Assembly: GCF_002307475.1 (NCBI RefSeq)
Contig: NZ_NTMH01000040.1
Span: 434,001 to 498,000, forward strand
Reading direction: 5' to 3'
Length of the DNA stretch: 64,000 nucleotides
Origin: Pantoea allii
GTDB lineage: Bacteria > Pseudomonadota > Gammaproteobacteria > Enterobacterales > Enterobacteriaceae
Notes under the pieces: model-generated
Seen by the model: only the letters and a program-made list of their open reading frames with translations
The model's database searches: none
Told to the model about the DNA's origin: nothing
Program-made: the position numbers and the translations under genes
Shown: positions 29,420 through 38,762 of the stretch, one piece after another
Numbering within the stretch: the first letter of the stretch is position 1
How the letters are laid out: the number at the start of each line of letters is the position of its first letter

Positions 29420-29640
29420 CTGCCTGGCCCCATCAGCTTTACGACGCTGTCTGAGCCCCTATTGTTGATGCATCGTATTATCGCAGTTATCAACCACGTC
29501 TTACGTGACACATAATAGTATCGCTGGGGTGATGAGAGTCGCGACCGGGGATGGATATGGATGCGCAAGGTGCGACCATAAGATCTTTCAGCACGTTATC
29601 ACTCACTTAACGTTTAGGCTCATATACCAGTTTATCCGGT
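29420..29640 (-). pseudogene. Decayed fimbrial chaperone fragment
   Basis: On the minus strand short frames read WYMSLNVK, then after a stop and shift VLKDLMVAP, and further on IIRCINNRGSDS. These parallel, in order, PWYMSLNVK, VLRDIMVEP and YEVIDDRGNADK of the intact second chaperone at 31007-31744. A 15-base DNA identity (AGGCTCATATACCAG at 29616-29630) is shared with that gene. I read it as the remains of a duplicated or previously resident chaperone gene. Not likely functional. Confidence 0.65.
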
Positions 29641-30399
29641 CAGCGCTCGCAGCTAACGGAATGTGGAGATTGGTTTTTTAACTACATCTTTCCAGGAAAT
29701 ATTGACATCTAGGGGAGTAAAATGATGCGCCGGTAATACTATAATCGAGCATGAGTAAAGTCCTGACCGATTATCTAAAGCCTTTATATCTGTCATGTTC
29801 ACTCTATATTGTATACCCATTAATCGCTTAATGTCAGTCCACCTCTATAAAACCAATTTACCATCTTGAATTTTTTTTTGGAAATTATAAAGAATTTATT
29901 CAAATAAAAGTGATGTATTTGCATTACTTTTGCGCTATGCAATATGACTGTTTTGATTTTTCTTGGTTATACCGGTATCTGTATAGATAGTCTGGTGGAT
30001 AAGTAATTTAGGGGGGTACTTCATGCCACTTTCATCATTGGGTGTCATTTTTATTTTCCATCATTACAAGGCTTTACTGATTTTGAACAATAAAAAATTT
30101 AAATGATGATGTATGTTGGTTAGATGAAATGTTGACGGTTTCGCTTCTTAACGTCTGTAAAAGACAGAGAGGTTTAACCAGTTATTTAATTCATACATTA
30201 ATCGCATCCAGAGTGGATGGCTAAACTGTAATAATTAGGAGGTTTTTTATCTAAAAAATTATATTTTAAACGACTAAGTAATAATTATTTCTTATGCGCT
30301 ATATGAACTTAAAGGGTTATATGAGGTTGAGAGATGTTGAACATTGTCGTTGTAAAAATTTTATAAAATAGGATTTATTATTACATTAAGGAGCAATAC
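29641..30399. other. AT-rich gene-free stretch
   Basis: About 760 bases, very AT-rich, with no coding sequence I can support. It presumably holds the promoter of the orphan gene at 30400, whose ribosome site TAAGGAG is clear. No repeats or RNA genes were recognised. Confidence 0.4.
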
Positions 30400-30903
30400 A
30401 TGTGGTTTTTCAGAAATGCTAAAATGATCCCATGGAGCTTGACCGACAACATTCCTGGACAGACTCTTTCGATAGGTGCAGTAGAAATCAATCCTGACGT
30501 TACAGAAGAGCAAAAAAAATATAAAGTAGCAATGCGACTTGAAAACGTTGGATGTGATACTGGAATAATAAACTGGCACGGAGGTCCATTTGTTAGCCCC
30601 GGATATGTATTCATTAACTACAACGGTACGCGAAATATTTTAACTTATGGGACTTCGGTTGACAAGCTCGACACTGTCGGCGATTTTCTGGAATATCAAA
30701 AGGAGAATGTTAAAATTTACCATAATCTCGTTGAACAGGGGATAATTAATGAAAATATGTTTATTTTGCCAATTAATGGCTATCTATTTACCGAGGCAGT
30801 CATGGAAATCATGGTGTATGAAAATGAAGAGGATCAGAGAGATAATATCGAATATGATGCTTTCCGGTTAAATGCTGTGCTCTGTCCGCTTACGAAAAGT
30901 TAA
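30400..30903 (+). CDS. Orphan protein of unknown function
   Basis: 167 residues, acidic, without a signal peptide or membrane segment; I do not recognise the family. The TAAGGAGCAATAC site before the ATG and a continuous frame support a real gene. Composition is AT-rich, like the surrounding accessory DNA. It is convergent with the fimbrial operon, sitting between the decayed chaperone remnant and the intact second chaperone. It contains a glycine- and aromatic-rich centre (INWHGGPFVSPGY). Function unknown. Confidence 0.65.
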   Translation: MWFFRNAKMIPWSLTDNIPGQTLSIGAVEINPDVTEEQKKYKVAMRLENVGCDTGIINWHGGPFVSPGYVFINYNGTRNILTYGTSVDKLDTVGDFLEYQKENVKIYHNLVEQGIINENMFILPINGYLFTEAVMEIMVYENEEDQRDNIEYDAFRLNAVLCPLTKS

Positions 30904-30944
30904 TCAGATGAAACCTGCGCTTCCTTGAGGACCGTACCTTGTTA

Positions 30945-30967
30945 GAGGCACCGCGTCTCAGTGCCTC
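30945..30967. terminator. Hairpin between the orphan gene and fimbrial operon
   Basis: GAGGCAC (30945-30951) and GTGCCTC (30961-30967) form a 7-bp stem with a 9-base loop, followed by ATTATAATTC. It lies between two convergent genes and may terminate one or both. Confidence 0.5.
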
Positions 30968-31006
30968 ATTATAATTCTATATAATATAACTTTGTGCCAA
31001 AAATAC

Positions 31007-31744
31007 TTAATTCACCTGCGTCCCAGGTGTAGGGTGAAGCATGCTGTAATATTTATCAGCATTACCCCTGTCATCAATCACTTCATATTCCACGTTTGCC
31101 CCAGGATTAAGCGGTGTGGTGACTGGTACCGCAACATAAGACTGTGGTTCTACCATAATATCTCTCAGCACCTCTTTTTCTACTTTGACGTTCAGGCTCA
31201 TATACCAGGGCGTAGGATTAGAAATCATGATTTGCTGGCTTTGTCGGGTAAAGCGTAGCTTTTGTGCATCTTCCGGTTGAGGCGCACCAAGCCCTGTCGG
31301 CCGTATAAACACTTTCAGGCGCAAACGCAGCGGCAGAATCACTTTTTGCTCGCTCGGGTTATCCGATTTTTTGAGCGCGGGTATCTGGTAAATATTCAAC
31401 CAGTACAACGTCTCTTTACCCGCTCTTAGTTTCGCCCGCGAGGTCAGCATCAGCTTAAGTGAGCGTAATTCGCCAGGCAGCATTTTCAATACCGGCGGTA
31501 TGGCCATGACCGGTGTTTGACTCTTATCCGGCGAAGCATGAATGTCGCCATCGTCCGTCCAGATTTGCAAAACGGCAGGGCTGCTCTCGCTATTGACCAG
31601 GTTAATGGACTGCGCCATTTCGTTAGCGTTGAAAACAATACGTGTTTTATCAATGTTCACAACGGCCGTTGCCTGGGCTGACAGCATCGCCGTGAGGAAA
31701 AACAGGCTGCTACTGAAAGCTGACCACCACTTGTAACTGTGCAT
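31007..31744 (-). CDS. Fimbrial periplasmic chaperone (second of two)
   Basis: PapD-like periplasmic chaperone, 245 residues from the ATG at 31744, which has AGGA seven bases upstream and a clear signal peptide ending near AQATA. A longer upstream reading overlaps the adhesin gene further and is unlikely. The donor-strand region TRIVFN, the subunit-binding ETLYWLNIYQIP segment and the C-terminal YEVIDDRGNADK loop are present. It overlaps the adhesin gene end by 35 bases. As last gene next to the adhesin it may be the dedicated chaperone of that tip protein (inference). Confidence 0.9.
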   Translation of the reverse strand: MHSYKWWSAFSSSLFFLTAMLSAQATAVVNIDKTRIVFNANEMAQSINLVNSESSPAVLQIWTDDGDIHASPDKSQTPVMAIPPVLKMLPGELRSLKLMLTSRAKLRAGKETLYWLNIYQIPALKKSDNPSEQKVILPLRLRLKVFIRPTGLGAPQPEDAQKLRFTRQSQQIMISNPTPWYMSLNVKVEKEVLRDIMVEPQSYVAVPVTTPLNPGANVEYEVIDDRGNADKYYSMLHPTPGTQVN

Positions 31745-33041
31745 TAACGGTTCCTGAAGTGATAACTTGTCCGGGAATAGCCTCAAGAGAGGCAGTAAAA
31801 TCGCCGCTGTAGATCTCGCCGTTGTCTGATGACGCAAGCGTGGTCAGATCTTTATAGGCATACCACCCGCGTGCATTGCCTGTGCCGGTGCTGGTCATAT
31901 CCGGTAACAGGTTGAGTGCGGCACCAGCGCTGTTATAAATTTTTATCCCCACGCCCGAGGCGGCGCTGTCATTGTCATCACCATAGTTTGTGTCGAGCAG
32001 CCAGGTTAATCCGCCGCTGCTGGTGGTCAGGCCGAGTGTGTTGGCCATCGTAACGGCCCGGGGCTGGTTTACCAGAAACCCCATCGCGACGTTGGCTGAT
32101 GTTTTGGTGGAGTTGTTGATACTGGAGATCGCCCCGGCCTCACAGCGCAAATTGACAGAAAAAGGCGCCTGACTACTGCCACCATCAGCCAGAGCGCCTA
32201 CACTGATCACCGGCAGGGATACTACAGCAGGATAATCCTGCACCTCGCAGGCAGCGCCGCGAACGTAGGTGACCGTATTGAAGGAGCTCCAGCCAACAGG
32301 CCAGTTAAAATGCCATCCACTATACTTAGTGCTATGGTCGTCACCGGGTTTCAGATCATCGCTTTGTAGTCCAGGACCTTTAAACGCGATATAGCCACGA
32401 GGTTGGTTGTTCTTATCAGGATAATACGCCTCACTATTCATGAAACGCTCAGTTCCATCAATTTTAAACATTTCGTACAGCACACGGCTGAACGCGCTGG
32501 CAGGAATATAGATTTTATCCCCGTCAGAATACCAGTCGCTGGCATTAAGCTGTCGTGCTTTCCAGTAGCGACTGTAATATTCCCCCGTAGAGAGGTTGGT
32601 CATTCTGACCGCCACGTTTTTGGCCTTATCATAATAAGCGCCTTCAACTTCATTCGTGGCATATTTGCCCGCTGTATCCCAATCGCCATTGGTGGAATAC
32701 ATTTCATAGAGTTTATCTACATCGCCCGCATCGCAGCGGAAAAGAATCTGATTCGGCGTAAAAGCATCCCGCATGGGCGTGTTGACGGGATCACCCACCG
32801 CACTGGCCAGTAATGTGCCTGCCGGCTGAAACAGGCTACCTGTATTGATATTAATTATTGCAGGTAACGGCAGTTTCCCCGTGCATTCATCACAGGCACC
32901 GGTCCATAACTTCGCGGTATAGCCAGCATTTTTAGCCGCCGTAGAAAGCTGACTCTGACTGGATACGACCGTACAGTTTGCCAGTAACGGAAGCGGAATC
33001 AGTCCGGTGGCGATCAACAAAAGCGTTATTATCAGCAACAC
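31710..33041 (-). CDS. Fimbrial tip adhesin-like protein
   Basis: 443 residues with an N-terminal signal peptide, Cys-containing N-terminal domain rich in Tyr, Trp and Asp, and a C-terminal pilin-like domain from about residue 265 ending in NAQLQVVVSFQ, typical of subunits that accept a donor strand. This two-domain build and size point to the receptor-binding tip protein. GTG start at 33041 lies three bases after the usher stop with GGAG six bases upstream, so it is translationally close to the usher. Ligand unknown. Confidence 0.82.
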   Translation of the reverse strand: MLLIITLLLIATGLIPLPLLANCTVVSSQSQLSTAAKNAGYTAKLWTGACDECTGKLPLPAIININTGSLFQPAGTLLASAVGDPVNTPMRDAFTPNQILFRCDAGDVDKLYEMYSTNGDWDTAGKYATNEVEGAYYDKAKNVAVRMTNLSTGEYYSRYWKARQLNASDWYSDGDKIYIPASAFSRVLYEMFKIDGTERFMNSEAYYPDKNNQPRGYIAFKGPGLQSDDLKPGDDHSTKYSGWHFNWPVGWSSFNTVTYVRGAACEVQDYPAVVSLPVISVGALADGGSSQAPFSVNLRCEAGAISSINNSTKTSANVAMGFLVNQPRAVTMANTLGLTTSSGGLTWLLDTNYGDDNDSAASGVGIKIYNSAGAALNLLPDMTSTGTGNARGWYAYKDLTTLASSDNGEIYSGDFTASLEAIPGQVITSGTVNAQLQVVVSFQ

Positions 33042-33044
33042 GCG

Positions 33045-35603
33045 TTACTCCTTATTACACAAGCCGGGAAGATGGATCATGTGATCGTTGTGCTTTCCGG
33101 TAATTTGATAATTCACCAGGCAGGTTTGTTGACCGTCGTTATCCCAGATGACTTTGAGCGTGCCGGAGTCATGAGGTACGCGTGCGTACAGCTGGCCGCC
33201 CTGGCCAACAACGCCGATGACGGTGTTATCCGCATCACGGACTTCCGCGCCCATAGGTGGCGTTTCCCCCTCATTACTGGTGAGCGAGATCAAGACTGCT
33301 TTGCCTTTGATCGTGGCGAAGTTCACCTGCACCACCGCGCCAGCGTAAGGCACAACCCGATGACTCCCTCCGCTTAGCTCGGCATCGGCGTTCATATCCA
33401 GCGTGTCCAGGCTAATGTTGTTTTCGCGATACGCGCTCAGGGAGGGGAGAATGGCATAGCCGAAGCGATCGATAACGGCGCCCTGACCATTGCGCACGCG
33501 TGCGCCCTGTGCGCCATCGGCCTGCACCAGGGCGAAAGTATCACTGCTGTAAGGGCCAAGTGTGATGCCTCCCCGGTGAAGAACCAGGCTGCCGGAAGCA
33601 CCCAGTCCAGCCTGGCGATAGCTTTCGCCCTGGCCGTAATTGGCCCGGAACGCCCCAAGTCGGGTATTCTGCTGAACATTTCCACCGACGTTCAGTGCAT
33701 GTCCACTGTTGCCGTTGCGGTAGTGCTCGCTACCGCCATAAAGGGAATAGGCGATATCGCGGTTGTCACCTGCTGAGCCCGACAGGGAGAGTGATGAGCT
33801 TTGTGTCTGCTTCGACTGGTTGTAGTGATAGGAAACAGAAGCGGTGTTGTGCCAGGTGAGAGGCATCGAAACCGTAAATGAAAAGGTATTTTCTGTGTAA
33901 CGCTGCTGGCGGCTGTCATCCGGCTGATCGAAGACGTTTAGCTCGGCGCGCGTCGTATTCCATGTGGTGCGCTGACGCGCAACATTGAAACCGTAGCTGA
34001 TCTTTTTCCAGCTATTGTTATAACCGAGCTGTAACTGGGTGATGCGTGACTTGTTGTTATAGTAGTCAGCCGTGCTGCCACTCAGGCTGATCATGCCGAG
34101 GTTATCAAATGACTGGCTCAGGGTGGCGGATAACCGATTGCGCTGATTCATCGAATCGGAGTAGTAGCTGATGCCGGTATCATTCTGCCTTCTGACGCCC
34201 AACACGTCCTGCAGATCGCGGAAGCCGCTGGTGGAATAACGGTAGGCCGCCAACACCAGATTAGTGCCAGTTTCAAACGTTTTGCTGTAACTCAACTCCG
34301 CGCGCCAGCCCGAGGTGTTTTTATTTTGCTCAACGCGCGCCTGTGAAAAAATGGTGTTCATCCCCACGGCGCCCATCGGTGAACCCCATACGCCGCCCGC
34401 CAGCCAGGCCTGGTAGTCTTTCGCCAGCCGCGAGCCGATCGTTGCCGTAAAACGGTTACTGATGCCGCGCTGTAAAACCCCCTCAAAAAACGTGTTTTCC
34501 ACGCTGTAATATTGACGCACTCGCCCCAGCGCCAGCGCGTATTTCCAGTTTCCTGGACGAACAGAGTCCGGCACGGACGAGTAGGGCACTGTAAAAGTGG
34601 ACCGCTTGCCGTTGGCTTCAATAATCTCAACGTCAAGATCGCCCTGACCGCTGGTGTTATATAAGTCATCAATAACAAAGGGGCCGGGGGGAACGCTGGT
34701 TTCGTAAATCACGTTGTTGAGCTGCCGAACGACAACGCGGGCATCAGAGGTGGCAACACCATGGACTTCCGGCGCATAGCCCCGTTTACCCTGCGGCCAC
34801 ATCCGTTCTTCTGAGGCGAGTTTAATGCCGTTAAAGGCAAGACTGCCGAACAGCGAGTTGTTGGTATAATTGTCACCTAATGAGAGCTGACTGTTTATGC
34901 TCTCCACAGGACGCTGCACCCAGCTTCTCACCTGATTATACTGATAACGGCTTCCGCTATGACTGTTGCGCAGATAGCGCATATTGCCCTGATGACGAAA
35001 CTGCCACTTGTCCAGATTCGTGCCTGCGGTAATGCCGCTCCACAAATATTGATAACGATAATCAGACGATCGGTTTTCCGACCAGGTGAAGTTAGTGTTG
35101 TGACGCAGAAATAACGCCGTAATGCCTTCATCCCATTCAGAAACGGGGATATAGCCACGGGGAACCCGATTCAGGCTGGCAAGGGGGAACATATACTGCA
35201 AACGAAGTGAAGCCTGGTCGAAACGCCAGCTGCCTGCTTCCGTCCAGTCTGATAATGGCTGACAGTGGGCTGTCGTTTGTTCCACCCGCTGGTTTTTTAA
35301 CTGCATTAACCTGATGATCTCTTCCGGCAGGCAAGGTTCCACCTCTCCCTCGTCACTGAATTTTTTGAAGTTAATTTTGACGCCGGATTTAATTATTTTA
35401 TCGTTGAGGTAAATATCAACAAGATAACTTCCTTCAGGAATTGCATTTTGGTTGAATTGTTCAATGTTTTTCCCAAATGTCGCCCCTTTAAACAGTGAGG
35501 CGTCGAAATAATAATCTTCACTGCAGGCATAACACGAAAAACAGGCCGAGACGGTAAAAGCAATAAGTTTCGGGCTAATTAACGTCAACCGTAAAGTTTT
35601 CAC
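33045..35603 (-). CDS. Outer-membrane fimbrial usher
   Basis: 852-residue PapC/FimD-family usher, the outer-membrane pore that assembles the fimbria. N-terminal signal, chaperone-binding N domain (YYFDASLFKG), long beta-barrel region with the DDLYNTSGQGDLDVEI plug-adjacent segment, and C-terminal domains ending in a cysteine pair region near QTCLVNYQ. GTG start overlaps the upstream chaperone gene by 29 bases, with GGGAG nine bases before it. Full length, no break seen. Confidence 0.95.
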   Translation of the reverse strand: MKTLRLTLISPKLIAFTVSACFSCYACSEDYYFDASLFKGATFGKNIEQFNQNAIPEGSYLVDIYLNDKIIKSGVKINFKKFSDEGEVEPCLPEEIIRLMQLKNQRVEQTTAHCQPLSDWTEAGSWRFDQASLRLQYMFPLASLNRVPRGYIPVSEWDEGITALFLRHNTNFTWSENRSSDYRYQYLWSGITAGTNLDKWQFRHQGNMRYLRNSHSGSRYQYNQVRSWVQRPVESINSQLSLGDNYTNNSLFGSLAFNGIKLASEERMWPQGKRGYAPEVHGVATSDARVVVRQLNNVIYETSVPPGPFVIDDLYNTSGQGDLDVEIIEANGKRSTFTVPYSSVPDSVRPGNWKYALALGRVRQYYSVENTFFEGVLQRGISNRFTATIGSRLAKDYQAWLAGGVWGSPMGAVGMNTIFSQARVEQNKNTSGWRAELSYSKTFETGTNLVLAAYRYSTSGFRDLQDVLGVRRQNDTGISYYSDSMNQRNRLSATLSQSFDNLGMISLSGSTADYYNNKSRITQLQLGYNNSWKKISYGFNVARQRTTWNTTRAELNVFDQPDDSRQQRYTENTFSFTVSMPLTWHNTASVSYHYNQSKQTQSSSLSLSGSAGDNRDIAYSLYGGSEHYRNGNSGHALNVGGNVQQNTRLGAFRANYGQGESYRQAGLGASGSLVLHRGGITLGPYSSDTFALVQADGAQGARVRNGQGAVIDRFGYAILPSLSAYRENNISLDTLDMNADAELSGGSHRVVPYAGAVVQVNFATIKGKAVLISLTSNEGETPPMGAEVRDADNTVIGVVGQGGQLYARVPHDSGTLKVIWDNDGQQTCLVNYQITGKHNDHMIHLPGLCNKE

Positions 35604-36333
35604 TGATTTTAGCTCCCTGATCGTTAACTGCCGAGATTGAAACTACGCCTGCACCCTGCAAACGTTTGCTGTTGTTAAACCAATAGGTTTGCTTTGCAAA
35701 GGGCGAGACCATATCGGCCTCACTTTTAAAAGTGTGATTCCCTACTTTTAAAACAACATCCACCAGGGAAGCATGCCAGGGTTGTGGGTTGTCAATTTCA
35801 ATCCCATTGCCTTTATTCGCCTGATACAGGGGAGTGACTGTTATGCCTTTCAGGATATTTTTTGGTGCGCCAATACGCTCAGGGCGATAAAAAACCTTCA
35901 TGCGATTACGCAATACCACCAACATGACATTCTGTGTCTTATCCTGATTTATATTTGATGGCGGAATTTGCAGGGTATTAAACCAGTAAACAGATTCACG
36001 ATCCTGAGGCTGTGCAACGGTGTTATTCACCATAACCTTCGCGACCTGACCTGCCTTCGGCTGAATGCGGAATACCGGCGGTGTAATGATAAAAGGCGTA
36101 TTTACGCGATTTTCTGGCTGTGAGTTTTCGTCACCGTTATCAAACCAGCTCTGAATAACATAGGGAATGGCATCGTTATTTTTAAATTGCACATCCACAG
36201 AACGCGCCTGCCCAGGGTAAATAATACGGCTGCCCATAATCGTCACGCTGGCGTTTGCGTAAAAGGGCAATGTTAATGCGGGGATTACTGCTAGCGAGAG
36301 CGTCAACGCCAATAACAGTCTGCGAATAAACAT
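35575..36333 (-). CDS. Fimbrial periplasmic chaperone (first of two)
   Basis: 252-residue PapD-like chaperone with a signal peptide ending near FYANA. Family motifs: SRIIYPGQARSVDVQ, ESVYWFNTLQIPP, NRMKVFYRP and the C-terminal SAVNDQGAK. It lies between the major subunit and the usher, the usual position of the general chaperone for shaft subunits. Its end overlaps the usher start, suggesting coupled translation. It is clearly different in sequence from the second chaperone of the operon. Confidence 0.93.
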   Translation of the reverse strand: MFIRRLLLALTLSLAVIPALTLPFYANASVTIMGSRIIYPGQARSVDVQFKNNDAIPYVIQSWFDNGDENSQPENRVNTPFIITPPVFRIQPKAGQVAKVMVNNTVAQPQDRESVYWFNTLQIPPSNINQDKTQNVMLVVLRNRMKVFYRPERIGAPKNILKGITVTPLYQANKGNGIEIDNPQPWHASLVDVVLKVGNHTFKSEADMVSPFAKQTYWFNNSKRLQGAGVVSISAVNDQGAKISENFTVDVN

Positions 36334-36392
36334 AAATCAGTTCTCAATAGTTTATGGTGCACGCCAGACAACTGACGTGCACCGGATCAGTA

Positions 36393-36932
36393 TTACTGGT
36401 AAGTCACCGCATATTGAAGTGAAGCGCTAACGGTACCCGCCGTTGCTACGTCGGTCGCCAGATACTGCGCGGCATAGGTGGCCGATTTTTCGGTTTCGCC
36501 GGAGCTCAGGGTTAAATCACCATCACCGATATAGGTACTGGTTAAATTAATCTCTGCACCGGTGGGGTCCAGTAACTGAATTTCGACGTTTTCAGCATTA
36601 CCACTGTTTTTCAGATTACCGGTGTCGCTCACGTTGTTACCAATAAATACGGTGGATACACGCGTTGAATTAGTCGAGCCGGTACAGCCACTGATAGCGA
36701 CGGAGAAGTCCGTTTTGCCCGCGACTTTTCCGCTTGCATCCAGTTCGTTCACGCCCACTGTCGGCATCAACACCAGCGGTGCACTGTTATTACCATTCAC
36801 GTTGACTGAGCAAGTTTCATCGCTCACTTCACCCTGAAAGTTAATGGTGTTATCAGAATTCGCGAATGCTTGTCCTGATACCAGCGTCGCACTGATTAAC
36901 AGGGATAAGGCCATAGCTTTGGTTTTTAACAT
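36393..36932 (-). CDS. Major fimbrial subunit (type 1-like pilin)
   Basis: 179 residues with a signal peptide ending near GQAFA. Mature part begins with the NTINFQGEV strand and carries the two pilin cysteines (EVSDETC and SGCTGST); it ends with LQYAVTYQ, the penultimate-tyrosine motif recognised by chaperones. AAAAGGA lies upstream of the ATG. It follows the regulator gene by only 22 bases, so both may share a transcript. Confidence 0.93.
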   Translation of the reverse strand: MLKTKAMALSLLISATLVSGQAFANSDNTINFQGEVSDETCSVNVNGNNSAPLVLMPTVGVNELDASGKVAGKTDFSVAISGCTGSTNSTRVSTVFIGNNVSDTGNLKNSGNAENVEIQLLDPTGAEINLTSTYIGDGDLTLSSGETEKSATYAAQYLATDVATAGTVSASLQYAVTYQ

Positions 36933-36954
36933 GAGGTATTTTCCTTTTACATTT

Positions 36955-37569
36955 TTAACTGGAGAACAACTGATTCAGGCTGCTTCCCGTCTTCCTACGA
37001 ACCGAATCTTTGATGCAGTAAATTTTTTTAACGCTAAGCTCCATTTTTTTTGATATTTCACTCAGAGAAAATCCGTGATTGACCAGATCAAGAAACTTAA
37101 CCTCATCAGTGGTTAACGGATTAATCCCTTTTTTTTCACCTCCTTTTAAACCGTAGTAACATGCGTTAATTGATTTTTTAATATCGACGATGGCTGTTCC
37201 TGGGTAAATGACCGTATTAATACTTTTATCCTGTTTTTTCCAGAAAGCAGCTAAGGATGCCAGTCTGCGGTCGCAAACCAGGATGATAATTAAACTCTGC
37301 GATTTCAAATAATCCAGCCAGTTATGACTGGTAAAAAAGCGTATGTTGTGTGTTGAAAAATCCACAAATATACAACCTTTTGTAAATAAGCTTTCATATC
37401 GACCAGAAACGACGGAAAGAATGCCATTAATTAAGTAGTAGTTCCGCGCTGGCCAAATAACCACTTTTTGTATCGGGCACCGTTTAATTTCTTCTGTTAG
37501 CTCATTGGCTAATTCACATCGGTAGCGACAACTAAAGCAATATATACTTTCTCTCGTAATCCTTCTCAT
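36955..37569 (-). CDS. LuxR-type DNA-binding regulator of fimbriae
   Basis: 204 residues. The C-terminal 60 carry a LuxR/FixJ helix-turn-helix (LTTDEVKFLDLVNHGFSLSE followed by ISKKMELSVKKIYCIKD). The N-terminal part looks like a divergent receiver-type fold without a clear phospho-aspartate triad; it has four cysteines near its start (CFSC and following). Placed first in the fimbrial operon, 22 bases before the pilin gene, so it likely controls it. Its own ribosome site is weak, so the exact start is uncertain. Confidence 0.8.
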   Translation of the reverse strand: MRRITRESIYCFSCRYRCELANELTEEIKRCPIQKVVIWPARNYYLINGILSVVSGRYESLFTKGCIFVDFSTHNIRFFTSHNWLDYLKSQSLIIILVCDRRLASLAAFWKKQDKSINTVIYPGTAIVDIKKSINACYYGLKGGEKKGINPLTTDEVKFLDLVNHGFSLSEISKKMELSVKKIYCIKDSVRRKTGSSLNQLFSS

Positions 37570-38385
37570 AAGCTTGTTTTGCTGCTCGTTAAGGAAGGTG
37601 AGATAAACATAGCATTATTAAACCTTCTAATTCAACGCGTTGGGTGATTGCATGGCGCAATGGACATGGAATAATCCTAAAGTGTTATGTTTCATTTATT
37701 TTTAACGCAAAAATGAAATTTATCCCACAACAGTGCCATTTATTGTGAACTTAAAAAGACAGTGTACTTTTTATGAATTCAGATAATTTCATCCTCCCCA
37801 GGATTTTTCTATTAATATTAAGGATGCGATCAATAAAATTATCGCACTTTAAGATAAAAACGGTCCATTGATTAAATTTTTGTAAAAACAACATGTCAAT
37901 AACAGGTGGCGTTAATGTGCTGTTAATTCCTGTGAGGCTAAATTTGAATTATGATCATAATATTAATGGTGTATTTTAAATATGATAGCAATATGTTGCT
38001 TGCTTAATTTTTACGCAATGATGCACGAGATAGTCAACGGGATTTGATCTTTGCGTGTTCACTTACAATTCAATGAAATTTATTTAATCTTTTTGACAAT
38101 GTTGTCATTTATCGAGATGTTATTTGATCGCTAAATGTAAGAGCTAAACGCCATTTTTTTCAGGTTAACAACAATAAGTTATCAATTTTGATGGAGGTCG
38201 AACGAGGGAATAACATAATAAGACGCACTTACCCAGCAGCTTCGTAACTATTGTGATAATTGCTCAGCTAAAATGTTATAGCTGTGCATCTGCCTCTGAT
38301 AAGGGATGTTCTGATAACCGCTGTCTATCACAATCAACAATGATAACAATTTGCTACCCGGTTCCATCAGGGTAATTATGGAGGT
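37570..38385. promoter_or_regulatory. AT-rich control region upstream of the fimbrial operon
   Basis: About 815 bases, highly AT-rich, between the divergent fimbrial regulator and the small gene at 38386. It must contain the fimbrial promoter. I looked for paired inverted repeats of an invertible switch and for an adjacent recombinase gene and found neither. No RNA gene recognised. Confidence 0.4.
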
Positions 38386-38649
38386 ATGACGACATATCGC
38401 ATTAAAGTGGGTTACCACAACCCTTCAGCACTGACGTTCATGCAACTGGATGAGCAGCTTGCTGACCACGCGTTTTACAGCGCACGCGCCAACGCGGACA
38501 GCGGCGGTTTCCGCTATTTTCAGGAGTATGAATACCAGTCCGATTCTGCCGACTATTGTTCGGTGTGCTCCATGGCTTACCATCACGCCTGTAAGGTCAG
38601 AAAATGCCCGCTGGTGCTGGTTGAAATAAAAGAAGAATACCCCGGCTGA
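38386..38649 (+). CDS. Small cysteine-containing protein of unknown function
   Basis: 87 residues, soluble. The C-terminal part has four cysteines (YCSVCSMAYHHACKVRKC) plus two histidines, a spacing that could bind zinc or an iron-sulfur centre. I do not recognise the family. GGAGG lies only one base before the ATG, so the true start may differ; a GTG seven codons in is an option. It precedes the FAD monooxygenase by 113 bases on the same strand. Coding potential is plausible but not proven. Confidence 0.6.
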   Translation: MTTYRIKVGYHNPSALTFMQLDEQLADHAFYSARANADSGGFRYFQEYEYQSDSADYCSVCSMAYHHACKVRKCPLVLVEIKEEYPG

Positions 38650-38762
38650 CAGCGTCAGCGCGCGGTTTCTGGCTGCGACCTGTGCAATATCCCTGTACTC
38701 CCTCGGTACTTAAATCATCCGTGCTGGCCTACACTGACAACGTACATTTTAAGGGGTAAGCC

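Noticed and set aside
37570..38385. Invertible phase-variation element upstream of the fimbrial operon
   Set aside because: No matching inverted repeats of the fimS type and no tyrosine recombinase gene were found nearby.
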